Below, piece after piece: positions 18,499-26,658 of a stretch of DNA of 64,000 nt (position 1 is its first letter; every line of letters starts with the position of its first letter). Below the pieces are notes generated by a model that searched no databases, was not told the origin of the DNA, and was given only the letters and a program-made list of their open reading frames with translations. The DNA comes from Bacteroides rodentium JCM 16496 (GTDB lineage: Bacteria > Bacteroidota > Bacteroidia > Bacteroidales > Bacteroidaceae), in assembly GCF_000614125.1 (NCBI RefSeq), contig NZ_BAKJ01000023.1, positions 1-64,000 on the forward strand, read 5' to 3'. A program made the translations under genes and the position numbers.

Positions 18499-18990
18499 AT
18501 GAATATGGGAATAGGAAAAGGGAAATCTGACAAGATAGACATTGACGGCCTTATAGAAGGTGTAGGCAATGAAAACAAAGTAGCCCAAGAAGAAAGTAAA
18601 CTTGAACAGAAAATTAAAGAACTAAAGGATGTACGTTTAGAATTGGAAGCCGCTACCCGCAAAATGGAAGAAGTTACTTTTGCGCTCAAAACAGCTACGG
18701 ATAGTGCCGACAACATTATTTCAGGCATTTGCCGTGCTATTGTCAAAGCGGAACAAAATATAGTTTTCCGTGCCAAAATCAGCACAGATGAGTTGGCAAA
18801 AGTGCATCAATGCACAGTCCGACATATTAAGGCCGAAGAAGATCTATTGGAAAGGCATAGTGACAAAATGGCCAAACACCTCCAGAACAATGAAGGCGTT
18901 TGGCTTTCCACCTCTTGGCTTATATTTACTTTGGTCGTACTGGCGATTAGTTATCTTGCCGTAATTTTATGGGCTATATATAAAAGATGA
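18499..18990 (+). CDS. coiled-coil single-pass membrane protein behind the relaxase
   Basis: A 163-aa protein read from the ATG at 18499. Residues 30-80 are a predicted coiled coil (EQKIKELKDVRLELEAATRKMEEV). A C-terminal hydrophobic helix (SWLIFTLVVLAISYLAVILWAIY) anchors it in the membrane. Similar small genes often close mobilization operons of Bacteroides elements and may link relaxosome and membrane. I recognise no named family. Confidence 0.65.
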   Translation: MNMGIGKGKSDKIDIDGLIEGVGNENKVAQEESKLEQKIKELKDVRLELEAATRKMEEVTFALKTATDSADNIISGICRAIVKAEQNIVFRAKISTDELAKVHQCTVRHIKAEEDLLERHSDKMAKHLQNNEGVWLSTSWLIFTLVVLAISYLAVILWAIYKR

Positions 18991-19001
18991 GTTACACACT
19001 T

Positions 19002-19562
19002 TTACTTGCCCAATGATTTGAACATCTTGGTAATGCAACGCTTCTTCTGCTCCATGTTAGGATGAACGTAAAGGTTGAGCGTGGTTGAAATGTTGGAATG
19101 ACCTAACAATACGCTGACAGTTTTATAGTCGCATCCGGCTTCAATGCAACGGGTGGCAAAGCTATGGCGCAGGCCGTGATATTTCAATTTAGGGATGTCG
19201 AGTTTCGCCATCAAACTGTTGTAGTAGTTGCGGTATGTGCATGGTTCTGTTGGATGCTCGTCGTTACCAATCAACACGCCATCAAACATGGCATTGAAGT
19301 CGATAGTGTTGTTGACATAGAATGTATCGTACTCTCCGCATCCTATCTTGAAGTTGAATGATACACCCTGGCACTTTACACCCTTTCCTTGTACTGAGTG
19401 TATGTCCATGGTCTTGCCGTCTATTACACTTGACTCGTCGATCAATGAAAGTACCGACTTGTTGAGTATGCAATGTACGGAACCGCTATCAACCATCATA
19501 GCACCCACGTACACATTTCCATCCTTTCCCTTGAATGCAGCTTTCACAATAGGGAACCCCAC
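19002..19562 (-). pseudogene. chimera of a retropepsin-like fragment and an integrase C-terminal fragment
   Basis: One open frame of 186 aa joins two unrelated pieces. Residues 1-100 are a retropepsin-like fold start (VDSGSVHCILN, the D-S-G variant of the aspartic protease motif, ending FDGVLIGN). Residues 101-186 are the C-terminal end of a tyrosine recombinase with H129, R132, H155 and Y165 (YHGLRHSFAT, LLGHSNISTT, NLYVHP) but without the first catalytic arginine. The junction is at about 19262. The ATG-like start is a GTG and is uncertain. It cannot be a working recombinase. It looks like the scar of an insertion or deletion at the left edge of the cargo. Confidence 0.75.
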
Positions 19563-19640
19563 TTGCTCTATGTCTCTCAGTTTTGCAGTTCTTGTTCTTC
19601 ATCTTTTTCTGGTTTTGTTTGTTTGGAAGAGCCACCTGCT

Positions 19641-21703
19641 TTATGCTGCAGGCTGTTCTTCGTTGAATTCTTGCTTTTTGATTCTGCGAATCAAGTAAGC
19701 GATAGCCTTTGGTGCCTTCTCTCGGCAGACCTTCAGCTGAGCAAGGAACTCCTCCTCGGTAGCGTCTGAGTTGAAGAGGTCCACCAACTCGCAGTTGTTG
19801 TCCGACTGCTTGTCAAGCTTTAGGTTGTGGCATTGCATCAAAGTGCGAAGGGCAAGGATGCCAAGGTCGTACTTTGGACGTGCCTCTACCAGTTTGCGCA
19901 TCAAGTCAAGTCCTGGATCGCCAATGTGCATCTCGTTGAGCATGGCAATCATGAAGAGCACCTTTGCGTCTGGTGTTGCCATCTCGAACACGTTCGCAAG
20001 CTGGCAGTTGGTCTCGTCAGCTTCTGTGTAGCGTTCGAGTTTTGCCAAGCACGCGACTTGATGTACATGGCTTCTGCACATTGGTGTGTTGCCAGTACCT
20101 CGTTAGCGTACGCCAATGCTTCCTCGTACTTCTCTGCATAGAGGCAGAGCAACGAAGCAAGGAATTTCGGTGCCCAATGGCTTGCCTTTGTCAGACACTC
20201 TGGTACCGACTCTATCGAACCATAGAGATGCTCGTCGCACACGAGTATGTCAAGGAAGCGTTTTGCTTGCTGCATGGCTTCTTTGATGTCGCCGTTCTCA
20301 GCCTTCTTCGCTACGAGGAGCAGGTACTGACGTGCCGCTTCGTCGTAGTCGTTGTGCTGGAGTGCGCCATAGACAGCTTTTCCGCTCTCTATCTCGTTGC
20401 CAATCTGTTGCTCGTTGTTGTACTCGCTTGCGTAAGTCAGCACCTCACGACTCGTATGAGCATACTGAGGTATGACGTTCTTCGAGAGGTACAGACCTTC
20501 AAGGCTGCGAACACGGCTCAGAGCTACGTAGAGCTGTCCTGCTGCGAACATGCCACGGCTGAGGTCGAGCGAGAGTTTGTCGAAGGTCATGCCCTGACTC
20601 TTGTGGACGGTGATTGCCCATGCAAGTTTCAGAGGGTACTGGGTGAATGTACCAATGAGTTCCTTCTTCATCTTGCGCTCCTCCTTGTTGTAGTCGTAGC
20701 TGTACGACTCCCATGAACAGCATGGCACAATGTATGTCTCGCCGTTGTTGAGCGTCACGCTGATTTCGTCCTTAGTGAGTTTGCTCACCTTGCCGAGAGT
20801 GCCGTTTGCCCATCGTTTTTGCTGGTCGTTGCGAGTGAACATCACCTGAGCACCAACCTTGAGGCGAAGCTTCATGTCCACCGGGAACTTCTTTTCCTCG
20901 AACTTGCCGTCAATGGTTCCTTCATAGACGAACTCCTCCGACTCAATCTCCTCTAGTCGCTGAAGGTTGATCTTGTCTGCCGTCTTATTGATGGAAGCCA
21001 GCGTGATGACAGCACCATCTTCTGCGGTCGGAATGTGAACGCGATCGTTGAGGTGCATGATGTTCTCTGGTGTTACCTTGTTCAGGCGCACGTTCTCCAA
21101 AATGTGCAGGAAGTGTTCGTCATCCTGACGGTACACCTTGCGGAACTCAATCTTCACGAGTCGCATGCGCTTGATGGCGTCTGATTTGTAGAAGAAGAAG
21201 TCATCCGTTTGGTACAGATCCTTCAGCATATCCTTCTCAGGACCTTGCTTCACCACCGGTGGCAACTGGAACATGTCGCCTACGAAGATTATCTGCTTGC
21301 CGCCGAAAGGCATGTTGTTGCGCAGAGCCTTACGCATGGTGTAGTCGATGGCATCCATGATGTCGCATCTTACCATCGACACTTCATCGATGATGATCGT
21401 GTCTGCATGTAAAAGCGTCAGAATCTTTGCCTCGTTCATCTTGCCGCATGTTCCTGGCGTACACACCTCCATTGGCAAGCCAAAGAAGGAGTGTATTGTG
21501 TCGCCACCGGCGAGGATGGCAGCCACACCTGTTGGGGCAAGGGTGATGAACTGCTTTCCAACCAACTTCTGTACGTTGTGAAGAAAGGTTGTCTTACCTG
21601 TTCCAGCACGACCTGTGAGGAAGAAACTGGAGTTTGTGTTGGCAACAAGCTCGTATGCAAGCTGCTGTTCGTGGTTGTGTGGGTCTATCTGTGTGTTCTG
21701 CAT
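19641..21703 (-). CDS. PIF1-like DNA helicase with C-terminal TPR region (frameshifted)
   Basis: About 687 aa. It contains Walker A (FFLTGRAGTGKTTFLHNVQK), DExx (TIIIDEVSMVRCDIMDAID), GDMFQLPPV and the late motif KSQGMTFDKLSLDL, as in PIF1/RecD2-like superfamily 1 helicases. The last 250 residues read as tetratricopeptide-like helices (AEAMYIKSRA...AKLERYTEADETNCQLANVF). The two parts are out of frame at about 20048; adding one T joins them. It starts 3 bp after the upstream small gene, so it belongs to the operon starting at 22724. In mobile cargo such helicases may process replication forks. Its role here is unknown. Confidence 0.88.
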
Positions 21704-21706
21704 GTC

Positions 21707-22213
21707 CTACTTCTGTTCGATTTGTGGGAGGATTTGGGTGAGACGTGTGTTGTAGTCGCTGTCGAGGAAACTCTTGTAGCATCCATCGATGATGCCTTTC
21801 GCCTTCTCTTCGAGTTCTTCCTGTGGCATGCAGCTTCTCTGGGCTTTGAGTACTCCTTCAAAGAAGTTGCGCACCATGATTTCTAATTCCTTTCGGATGA
21901 ACTCCTCGTTGCGATGCACCTTGTCGTAGTCTCTCTTCTGAACAAGTTCAAGGCGTGTACCGTTGAAGGCGTAAACCTCGATGCCGTCGATGTAGGTCCA
22001 GTTGTGGTAGAGTCCCACCTTCTCGACAACTACGATGCGGTCGCAGAACCTCACGCCCTTGTAGTAGCGGTTTCCGCTTGCGCTCTCGTACTCTTCGCAG
22101 AGGAACATCTTCTGTCCTTCGTCCCATACAGGAATATGAACTCGTTGGTTTCCGAATGTCGGCAGGATGCTGTCGAACAGATCTTTGTTGATCGCTTTTG
22201 TTAAGCTTGCCAT
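21707..22213 (-). CDS. small cargo protein, paralogue of the upstream gene
   Basis: A 168-aa protein of no recognised family. Its core SASGNRYYKGVRFCDRIVV and YIDGIEVYAFNGTRLELVQK aligns with SAAGNTYYRAIRLSDRLAV and FLNGITLFAWNGQKANIIAQK of the upstream neighbour, so the two arose by duplication. The C-terminal half is helical and charged (EELEEKAKGIIDGCYKSFLD). It lies 61 bp downstream of its paralogue and 3 bp upstream of the PIF1-like helicase, suggesting that the helicase and both small proteins work together. Confidence 0.7.
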   Translation of the reverse strand: MASLTKAINKDLFDSILPTFGNQRVHIPVWDEGQKMFLCEEYESASGNRYYKGVRFCDRIVVVEKVGLYHNWTYIDGIEVYAFNGTRLELVQKRDYDKVHRNEEFIRKELEIMVRNFFEGVLKAQRSCMPQEELEEKAKGIIDGCYKSFLDSDYNTRLTQILPQIEQK

Positions 22214-22274
22214 GTCGTTTTGTTTTTCTTGGTTTGTGATTTTTGTTTGTTCTCTCTTTGATTGGGCATGATGG

Positions 22275-22724
22275 TTAGCCCAAGCACTTCTGATGAGTTG
22301 CCTCTATCATGCTTCGCGAGAAGTCAAGGAGCTGACTCTCTGCCACCATGCTGCCCATTGTCTTGGCTTGTCCCTTCAGGAAGTCCTTCAGCATGAGGAT
22401 GCTCTCTTCCTTGGCGCTTCGTTCGTTGAAACATCGCCAGTTGCATCCGCCCCAGAACTTCTGGGCAATGATGTTTGCCTTCTGTCCGTTCCATGCAAAC
22501 AGCGTGATGCCGTTGAGGAAGGTGTGGGCGTAACCTTGTCCGATGTGGTAGTAAACTGCCAATCGGTCAGAGAGGCGGATTGCTCGGTAGTAGGTGTTGC
22601 CAGCTGCGCTGGTGTAACCGAGGGTGAGGTACACGTTCTTCTCTGCGTTGTAGGTGAGAGAACTACCCGAGAGGCTGGGAGTGCCTTTGCGGCAATGAGT
22701 GCGAGTGATGTGTTCATCGTACAT
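22275..22724 (-). CDS. small cargo protein, first gene of the helicase operon
   Basis: A 149-aa protein read from the ATG at 22724. The longer reading to 22844 would start upstream of the likely transcription start set by the TAACTTTG box at 22818-22825. It is paralogous to the next gene (see 21707-22213). The C-terminal half is helical (EESILMLKDFLKGQAKTMGSMV). I do not recognise the family. The promoter carries the 27-bp palindrome that recurs three times in this region. Confidence 0.7.
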   Translation of the reverse strand: MYDEHITRTHCRKGTPSLSGSSLTYNAEKNVYLTLGYTSAAGNTYYRAIRLSDRLAVYYHIGQGYAHTFLNGITLFAWNGQKANIIAQKFWGGCNWRCFNERSAKEESILMLKDFLKGQAKTMGSMVAESQLLDFSRSMIEATHQKCLG

Positions 22725-22817
22725 CTGGTTTTTGTTTAGCGGAATAGGCCGCCACCTCTGTTGTTTGTAATAATAAAATAATGTATAAACAAAACCAACT
22801 CTCTCGGAATTGTGATG

Positions 22818-22891
22818 CAAAGTTACTATGTTAGTATAGGGCATGCAAGCTTTTTTACATGAGTATTGGTTCCTTCCGTTTTGGAACCAAT
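22818..22891 (-). promoter_or_regulatory. promoter P1 with upstream palindromic operator
   Basis: The -7 box TAACTTTG lies at 22818-22825, with a TTG at 22846-22848 as -33 candidate. Forty bp upstream of the -7 box is the palindrome ATTGGTTCC (22865-22873), a 9-bp spacer and GGAACCAAT (22883-22891). It controls the two-paralogue/PIF1 operon. Confidence 0.75.
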
Positions 22892-22910
22892 CACACTCAT
22901 TTTTGAAAGT

Positions 22911-23327
22911 TCATGCAGCGTATCTTTTCTTTCTGATATCCTTCATGCACTTGCTTGTGCATGCAAGGGTGATGTGCATTGAGGTGAAATCTTCTGAACG
23001 ACCATGCTTCTTGTGGTTTGCCTGTGCCTGACGTTTCTCTATGATGCGACGGAGAATTCTGTCCTGCACTTTTGAAGGCTTCATCTTACTTCTGATGTTC
23101 AAGTTGAGAAGGATGCCGTCAAGTACCTCAATCTCAATCTTGTTTGTTGTCACATTGCAGAGCTCTTCGGTAGCTGCCTTGCGATAGCGATTAGATGTCT
23201 CAACACGTTCCCAACGCTTGTTGGTTCTTCTGTGAGCATCTGCCTCTGCCTTCCTCTGCTTCTTTGTCTGCTTTGCTGTTACCTTGTTATTCATGGTTGC
23301 CTTGTTGTTGTTTGGTATCTGTTTCAT
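22911..23327 (-). CDS. very basic protein of unknown function
   Basis: A 138-aa lysine- and arginine-rich protein (KQTKKQRKAEADAHRRTNKRWERVETSNRYRK). The first 50 residues look like a flexible nucleic-acid-binding tail. The middle (TTNKIEIEVLDGILLNLNIRSKMKPSKVQDRILRRI) is more ordered. No family is recognised. It has its own promoter with a TAATTTTG -7 box and the shared palindrome, and a second in-frame ATG at 23294 is possible. The context suggests a DNA-binding or RNA-binding helper of the helicase operon. Confidence 0.65.
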   Translation of the reverse strand: MKQIPNNNKATMNNKVTAKQTKKQRKAEADAHRRTNKRWERVETSNRYRKAATEELCNVTTNKIEIEVLDGILLNLNIRSKMKPSKVQDRILRRIIEKRQAQANHKKHGRSEDFTSMHITLACTSKCMKDIRKKRYAA

Positions 23328-23352
23328 AGTCGTCCGTTTTTGATTTCGAGTG

Positions 23353-23427
23353 CAAAATTACTACTTGATTTCGGATTTGAATAATGTTTCTGTCTGAACA
23401 ATAGTTCCTCTCATTTTGGAACCATTG
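23353..23427 (-). promoter_or_regulatory. promoter P2 with upstream palindromic operator
   Basis: The -7 box TAATTTTG is at 23353-23360. The palindrome CAATAGTTCC (23399-23408), a 9-bp spacer and GGAACCATTG (23418-23427), with one mismatch, starts 39 bp upstream. No good -33 element is seen, which fits dependence on an activator. Confidence 0.72.
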
Positions 23428-23436
23428 TCTCTCTGA

Positions 23437-23565
23437 TCAACTACTTCTTTCCTGCGAAAAAACAGTAATAGCAGTACCGATTGCCGAGCAGATAGCTGCT
23501 GCGAGCAACCAACGATCTTTCTCTGTCATGGGCGTTTCTGTTTTTGGAGATTGCTGTGTTTCCAT
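23437..23565 (-). CDS. 42-aa single-pass membrane peptide
   Basis: A short gene starting METQQSPKTETPMTEKDRW and ending in QERSS. Its middle (WLLAAAICSAIGTAITVF) is one hydrophobic helix, flanked by a charged N terminus. It lies about 67 nt downstream of the likely start of the third palindrome-controlled promoter. An overlapping 66-aa frame at 23441-23641 has no such organisation, so I prefer this one. It could be a membrane effector, toxin or regulator. No homologue is recognised. Confidence 0.6.
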   Translation of the reverse strand: METQQSPKTETPMTEKDRWLLAAAICSAIGTAITVFSQERSS

Positions 23566-23638
23566 TTGCGATCAGTTTTAGGTTTCCACCAACGAATTGC
23601 AGCGTCAACTTCGTGGCGGTTTTCGAAGTTTGACTCTG

Positions 23639-23712
23639 CAAAGGTAATAACTATTCTTGTGATAAAATCAAGAACTTATGATTCTAATGGTTCCTCCGTA
23701 TTTGGAACCATT
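23639..23712 (-). promoter_or_regulatory. promoter P3 with upstream palindromic operator inside the WYL gene end
   Basis: The -7 box TACCTTTG is at 23639-23646. The palindrome AATGGTTCC (23686-23694), a 9-bp spacer and GGAACCATT (23704-23712) starts 40 bp upstream and overlaps the last codons of the WYL gene. It drives the membrane peptide gene. Confidence 0.72.
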
Positions 23713-24821
23713 CGTTGAAGTTTCTCTCCAGGTTCAAGGTAGTGTGAAACTATGTCTTTCACTCTTGTCGCGAAGATCTTACGTATCCTTGGCGGTGACA
23801 TAACTTCGAGTCCTGCACCCATCTGGAGAACACGACCAATAAACTCGTTGTTCATCTCTACATCAACAGAGAACTCAGCATACTCTCCATCTTCGTATAA
23901 TCCGTAAGGCTTCACAACCTCGTATGAATGATGCAGAGGCTTTGTGTCTATTAATTTAAATATATAATGTTCGTGCGCGCGTATAACGATGTGTTCTTTG
24001 TTCGGGTGCTCCTTCATGTGGCTCACGCCCACGATGTCCTTGAAGAACTCATCATAATAGTGCTCCGGTGCAGGAACATAGTCCACCTTACTCCTCTCAC
24101 GAGGTTTCTCTTGTATGCGGTCAAGAGCAATGTTGTACCCGAATTCCGGTTCTCTACCTTCTGCATGACCGAATAAATGCCATCGTCCATTGTACTCTTT
24201 CAAGTAATGCGGATGAAATAGTAAGGTTACTTGTTCATTGTCGTATGGCTTATATTCTATCTCCATCACCGTTTTGTTGGTAATAGCTTCATAGAGCTGA
24301 GGGAGATATTCTATATTGGTTAATATTCGGTCAAGGCTTGAACTTATCACCTGCTCACCTTTCCGGCGCTTAGCCTTCATGTCGAGCAAATCCTGACAAT
24401 CATGGAAGAAGTACTCCAACCACGATTTAGGGAAGAATCCAGCAGAGTCCTGGCAAAACTTCCAGTACTGACGAAGATTATTGATGACCTTGGCATTACG
24501 CATGTCTGCAAGTGGATCATCATCCTTACCAACGTATCGAAAGCGCTTATTGCGGTTGTTGCCTTCTTCCTCAAAGCATTCGCCAACGTCCTTTTCAAGC
24601 TTATCGGCTATAGCTTTCTTTAGTGTGCCAACCACCTTCTTCAACTCGCCATACCCATCGCAATTTGACAAATTAGCAGGAAGTTCTTTTGTTGTCACAC
24701 CAATATAATCAGCCATGATATCTGCATAACTAACCCATCGGTGACTCATAAGCCACCGATAGGTTATCAAAGCAAATTGTGCCTTATAGCTATCTCCGTC
24801 AAAGAGGTTCTTGCGTTGCAT
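23676..24821 (-). CDS. WYL-domain transcriptional regulator
   Basis: A 381-aa protein with an N-terminal winged-helix region (residues 15-70), a linker, and a central-to-C-terminal WYL domain (YEAITNKTVMEIEYKPYDNEQVTLLFHPHYLKEYNGRWHLFGHAEG). The family is known to bind nucleic-acid ligands and to control defence islands (BrxR/CapW types). It is the last gene of the five-gene minus-strand unit (5 bp behind the ATPase gene). Its end overlaps the third of three identical-type palindromes, so it is the best candidate to bind them. Whether it activates or represses is inference. Confidence 0.88.
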   Translation of the reverse strand: MQRKNLFDGDSYKAQFALITYRWLMSHRWVSYADIMADYIGVTTKELPANLSNCDGYGELKKVVGTLKKAIADKLEKDVGECFEEEGNNRNKRFRYVGKDDDPLADMRNAKVINNLRQYWKFCQDSAGFFPKSWLEYFFHDCQDLLDMKAKRRKGEQVISSSLDRILTNIEYLPQLYEAITNKTVMEIEYKPYDNEQVTLLFHPHYLKEYNGRWHLFGHAEGREPEFGYNIALDRIQEKPRERSKVDYVPAPEHYYDEFFKDIVGVSHMKEHPNKEHIVIRAHEHYIFKLIDTKPLHHSYEVVKPYGLYEDGEYAEFSVDVEMNNEFIGRVLQMGAGLEVMSPPRIRKIFATRVKDIVSHYLEPGEKLQRMVPNTEEPLES

Positions 24822-24826
24822 GATTA

Positions 24827-26647
24827 TTAATCATTTGCCGGTCTTACGTTTATTGCAAAAAAGATAGGCTTTCCCGTTTTTGGATTCGTTCCTTCTTTTA
24901 ATTCAAACAAAACCTCCTCTCTTTCAGAATAGTCGTATTCTCGAGGGGAATTGTTTGGTGCAAATCCCTTTCTATTGTCAATAATGTATACAGGATGATT
25001 ATCTACAAGAATTCTGTTTCTGTCACCATTAATTTTTCCTCTTAAAGCAGAACTGCTGTCCGACCCAGTTGTAAAGGTATTTGTATTAGTGCGAGAAGGA
25101 GAAGTTGGAACTTGCATGCCACATAATTCATCTCGACATAATTGTAGAATTCTAACTTGCATCTTCGCGAACTCATAATCATAAATCGGGCGACTACCAT
25201 TATTGACAATCATCAATAAACGCTCCTCCGGCATTGTCGAAGGAACACATTCTCTATGATTATATAGATGCCTTAATGCACGAGTTAAATTAGCGAATTC
25301 GGACGATTTATCAGGAAGATTGTTTCCGTTATTACTTCCTTCATAGTATAATTTATACAACGATCCCGAAAATGCATCCATTGAAGCTTCATCATAGCAT
25401 CGCTTTCTTAAGATTCCAAATTCGATTGGATCTTCGTGAGAAGGAATAAATACCTCATGAACATTAATATACCGTTTATTTACGCCAACTCGCAATCTTT
25501 CTATTTGACCTACTAGCTCATTTAGTTCTTCTTGCTCTATGGAATCAACATCCACAACTTCCTTGTCATGGCTACATGCACGCAAATAATCTTCCAAATA
25601 CCCAATCGGCAAATAAAAGGTCGATTCAGAAATGCTATTTACAAGACCCTTAGACCTTAAACTCGTTATTCCGTCTGGTATAGTTCCTTCAAAATTCTTA
25701 GGTCCTTTTGAAAGTAAGAACATTGTGGAACGCTCTGCTTCAGATACAAACCGATTATTAATTATCTCACATAAATAATCTCGAATTACATCATATTCAG
25801 GCAGAGCAACCTTTCTATTGGTATACATATGAGAAGCTACAAACTTAGCATAATATGGAACGCCTCCTGTCTTCTGAAACAAAGGAGACAATAAATCCAA
25901 ATACTGTTGTCTTAAGAAAGTTTCTTCAATCAAAGAGCATTCATGTTGCCAAAGAGAGGTGAAGTCCTCCTTTGATGTTGAAGTAATCGTCACATTCTCC
26001 AATCCACAATTAAGTTCTGGAGAGCCTACACTCGTGCATATTGCACTCCATGTTGAGGTTCCGGCAATCCAAAATTTCAGATTAGACTCTGGAGAAGTAG
26101 CAGCACCTCTTATTCTTGAAAAGTCAGACGGAGTATCAAATGCCTCTAAAAGGAGATAATCAATTTCATCAAGAAGCAACAACAAATATTTGTTGTTCTT
26201 TGCAAGGCTGTTTGCAAGTGTAAATAGCACTTGCTTTTGATATTCAGGATTCCATTCTTCCATTTGTACTCGCATGTCGAGTTCATCGCAAGAAATATCT
26301 AAAGAACATCTTCTAGATATTTTCAGCTCCCCTTCTGGCAACAAATTATCCAAACACATTTTTGATGCAAGAAGCGAAGCCATAGATCTATATACAGCAG
26401 GAGTATTTTTCTTAACTCCACATTGAGTTTTTACATCAAAATACAAAGGGTAAGCCCCAATACTACTATTGTTAACCAAATATGTTTCCAAAGACTTCAT
26501 TAAGCAAGTCTTACCAAAACGTCTGGCGCCAATTATTCCTGCGTTTCCTTTTCTTTTGGCACATGAAATCAATGTCTCGATTTCTCTATTTCTACCAAAC
26601 AAATCTTTTGTAGAGGTAATATCAATACCTACAATGAAAGGTTCCAT
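24827..26647 (-). CDS. P-loop ATPase, 606 aa (cargo operon)
   Basis: The N-terminal part is an AAA/STAND-type ATPase. It starts DLFGRNREIETLISC, has Walker A GARRFGKTCLMKSLE at about residues 40-50, Walker B KYLLLLLDEIDYLLLE near 175, and sensor-like FWIAGTSTWSAI. A winged-helix-like segment follows (ITSLRSKGLVNSISESTFYLPIGYLEDYLR). The last 200 residues contain a region around SSEFANLTRALRHLYNHRE of unknown fold. It is not a known defence gene to me. It sits 11 bp behind the large ATPase gene and 5 bp before the WYL gene. Confidence 0.8.
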   Translation of the reverse strand: MEPFIVGIDITSTKDLFGRNREIETLISCAKRKGNAGIIGARRFGKTCLMKSLETYLVNNSSIGAYPLYFDVKTQCGVKKNTPAVYRSMASLLASKMCLDNLLPEGELKISRRCSLDISCDELDMRVQMEEWNPEYQKQVLFTLANSLAKNNKYLLLLLDEIDYLLLEAFDTPSDFSRIRGAATSPESNLKFWIAGTSTWSAICTSVGSPELNCGLENVTITSTSKEDFTSLWQHECSLIEETFLRQQYLDLLSPLFQKTGGVPYYAKFVASHMYTNRKVALPEYDVIRDYLCEIINNRFVSEAERSTMFLLSKGPKNFEGTIPDGITSLRSKGLVNSISESTFYLPIGYLEDYLRACSHDKEVVDVDSIEQEELNELVGQIERLRVGVNKRYINVHEVFIPSHEDPIEFGILRKRCYDEASMDAFSGSLYKLYYEGSNNGNNLPDKSSEFANLTRALRHLYNHRECVPSTMPEERLLMIVNNGSRPIYDYEFAKMQVRILQLCRDELCGMQVPTSPSRTNTNTFTTGSDSSSALRGKINGDRNRILVDNHPVYIIDNRKGFAPNNSPREYDYSEREEVLFELKEGTNPKTGKPIFFAINVRPAND

Positions 26648-26658
26648 ATTATTGATTG

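Noticed and set aside
23441..23641. 66-aa minus-strand frame
   Set aside because: It overlaps the 42-aa membrane peptide in another frame, would start at the -7 box of its own promoter, and shows no ordered pattern.
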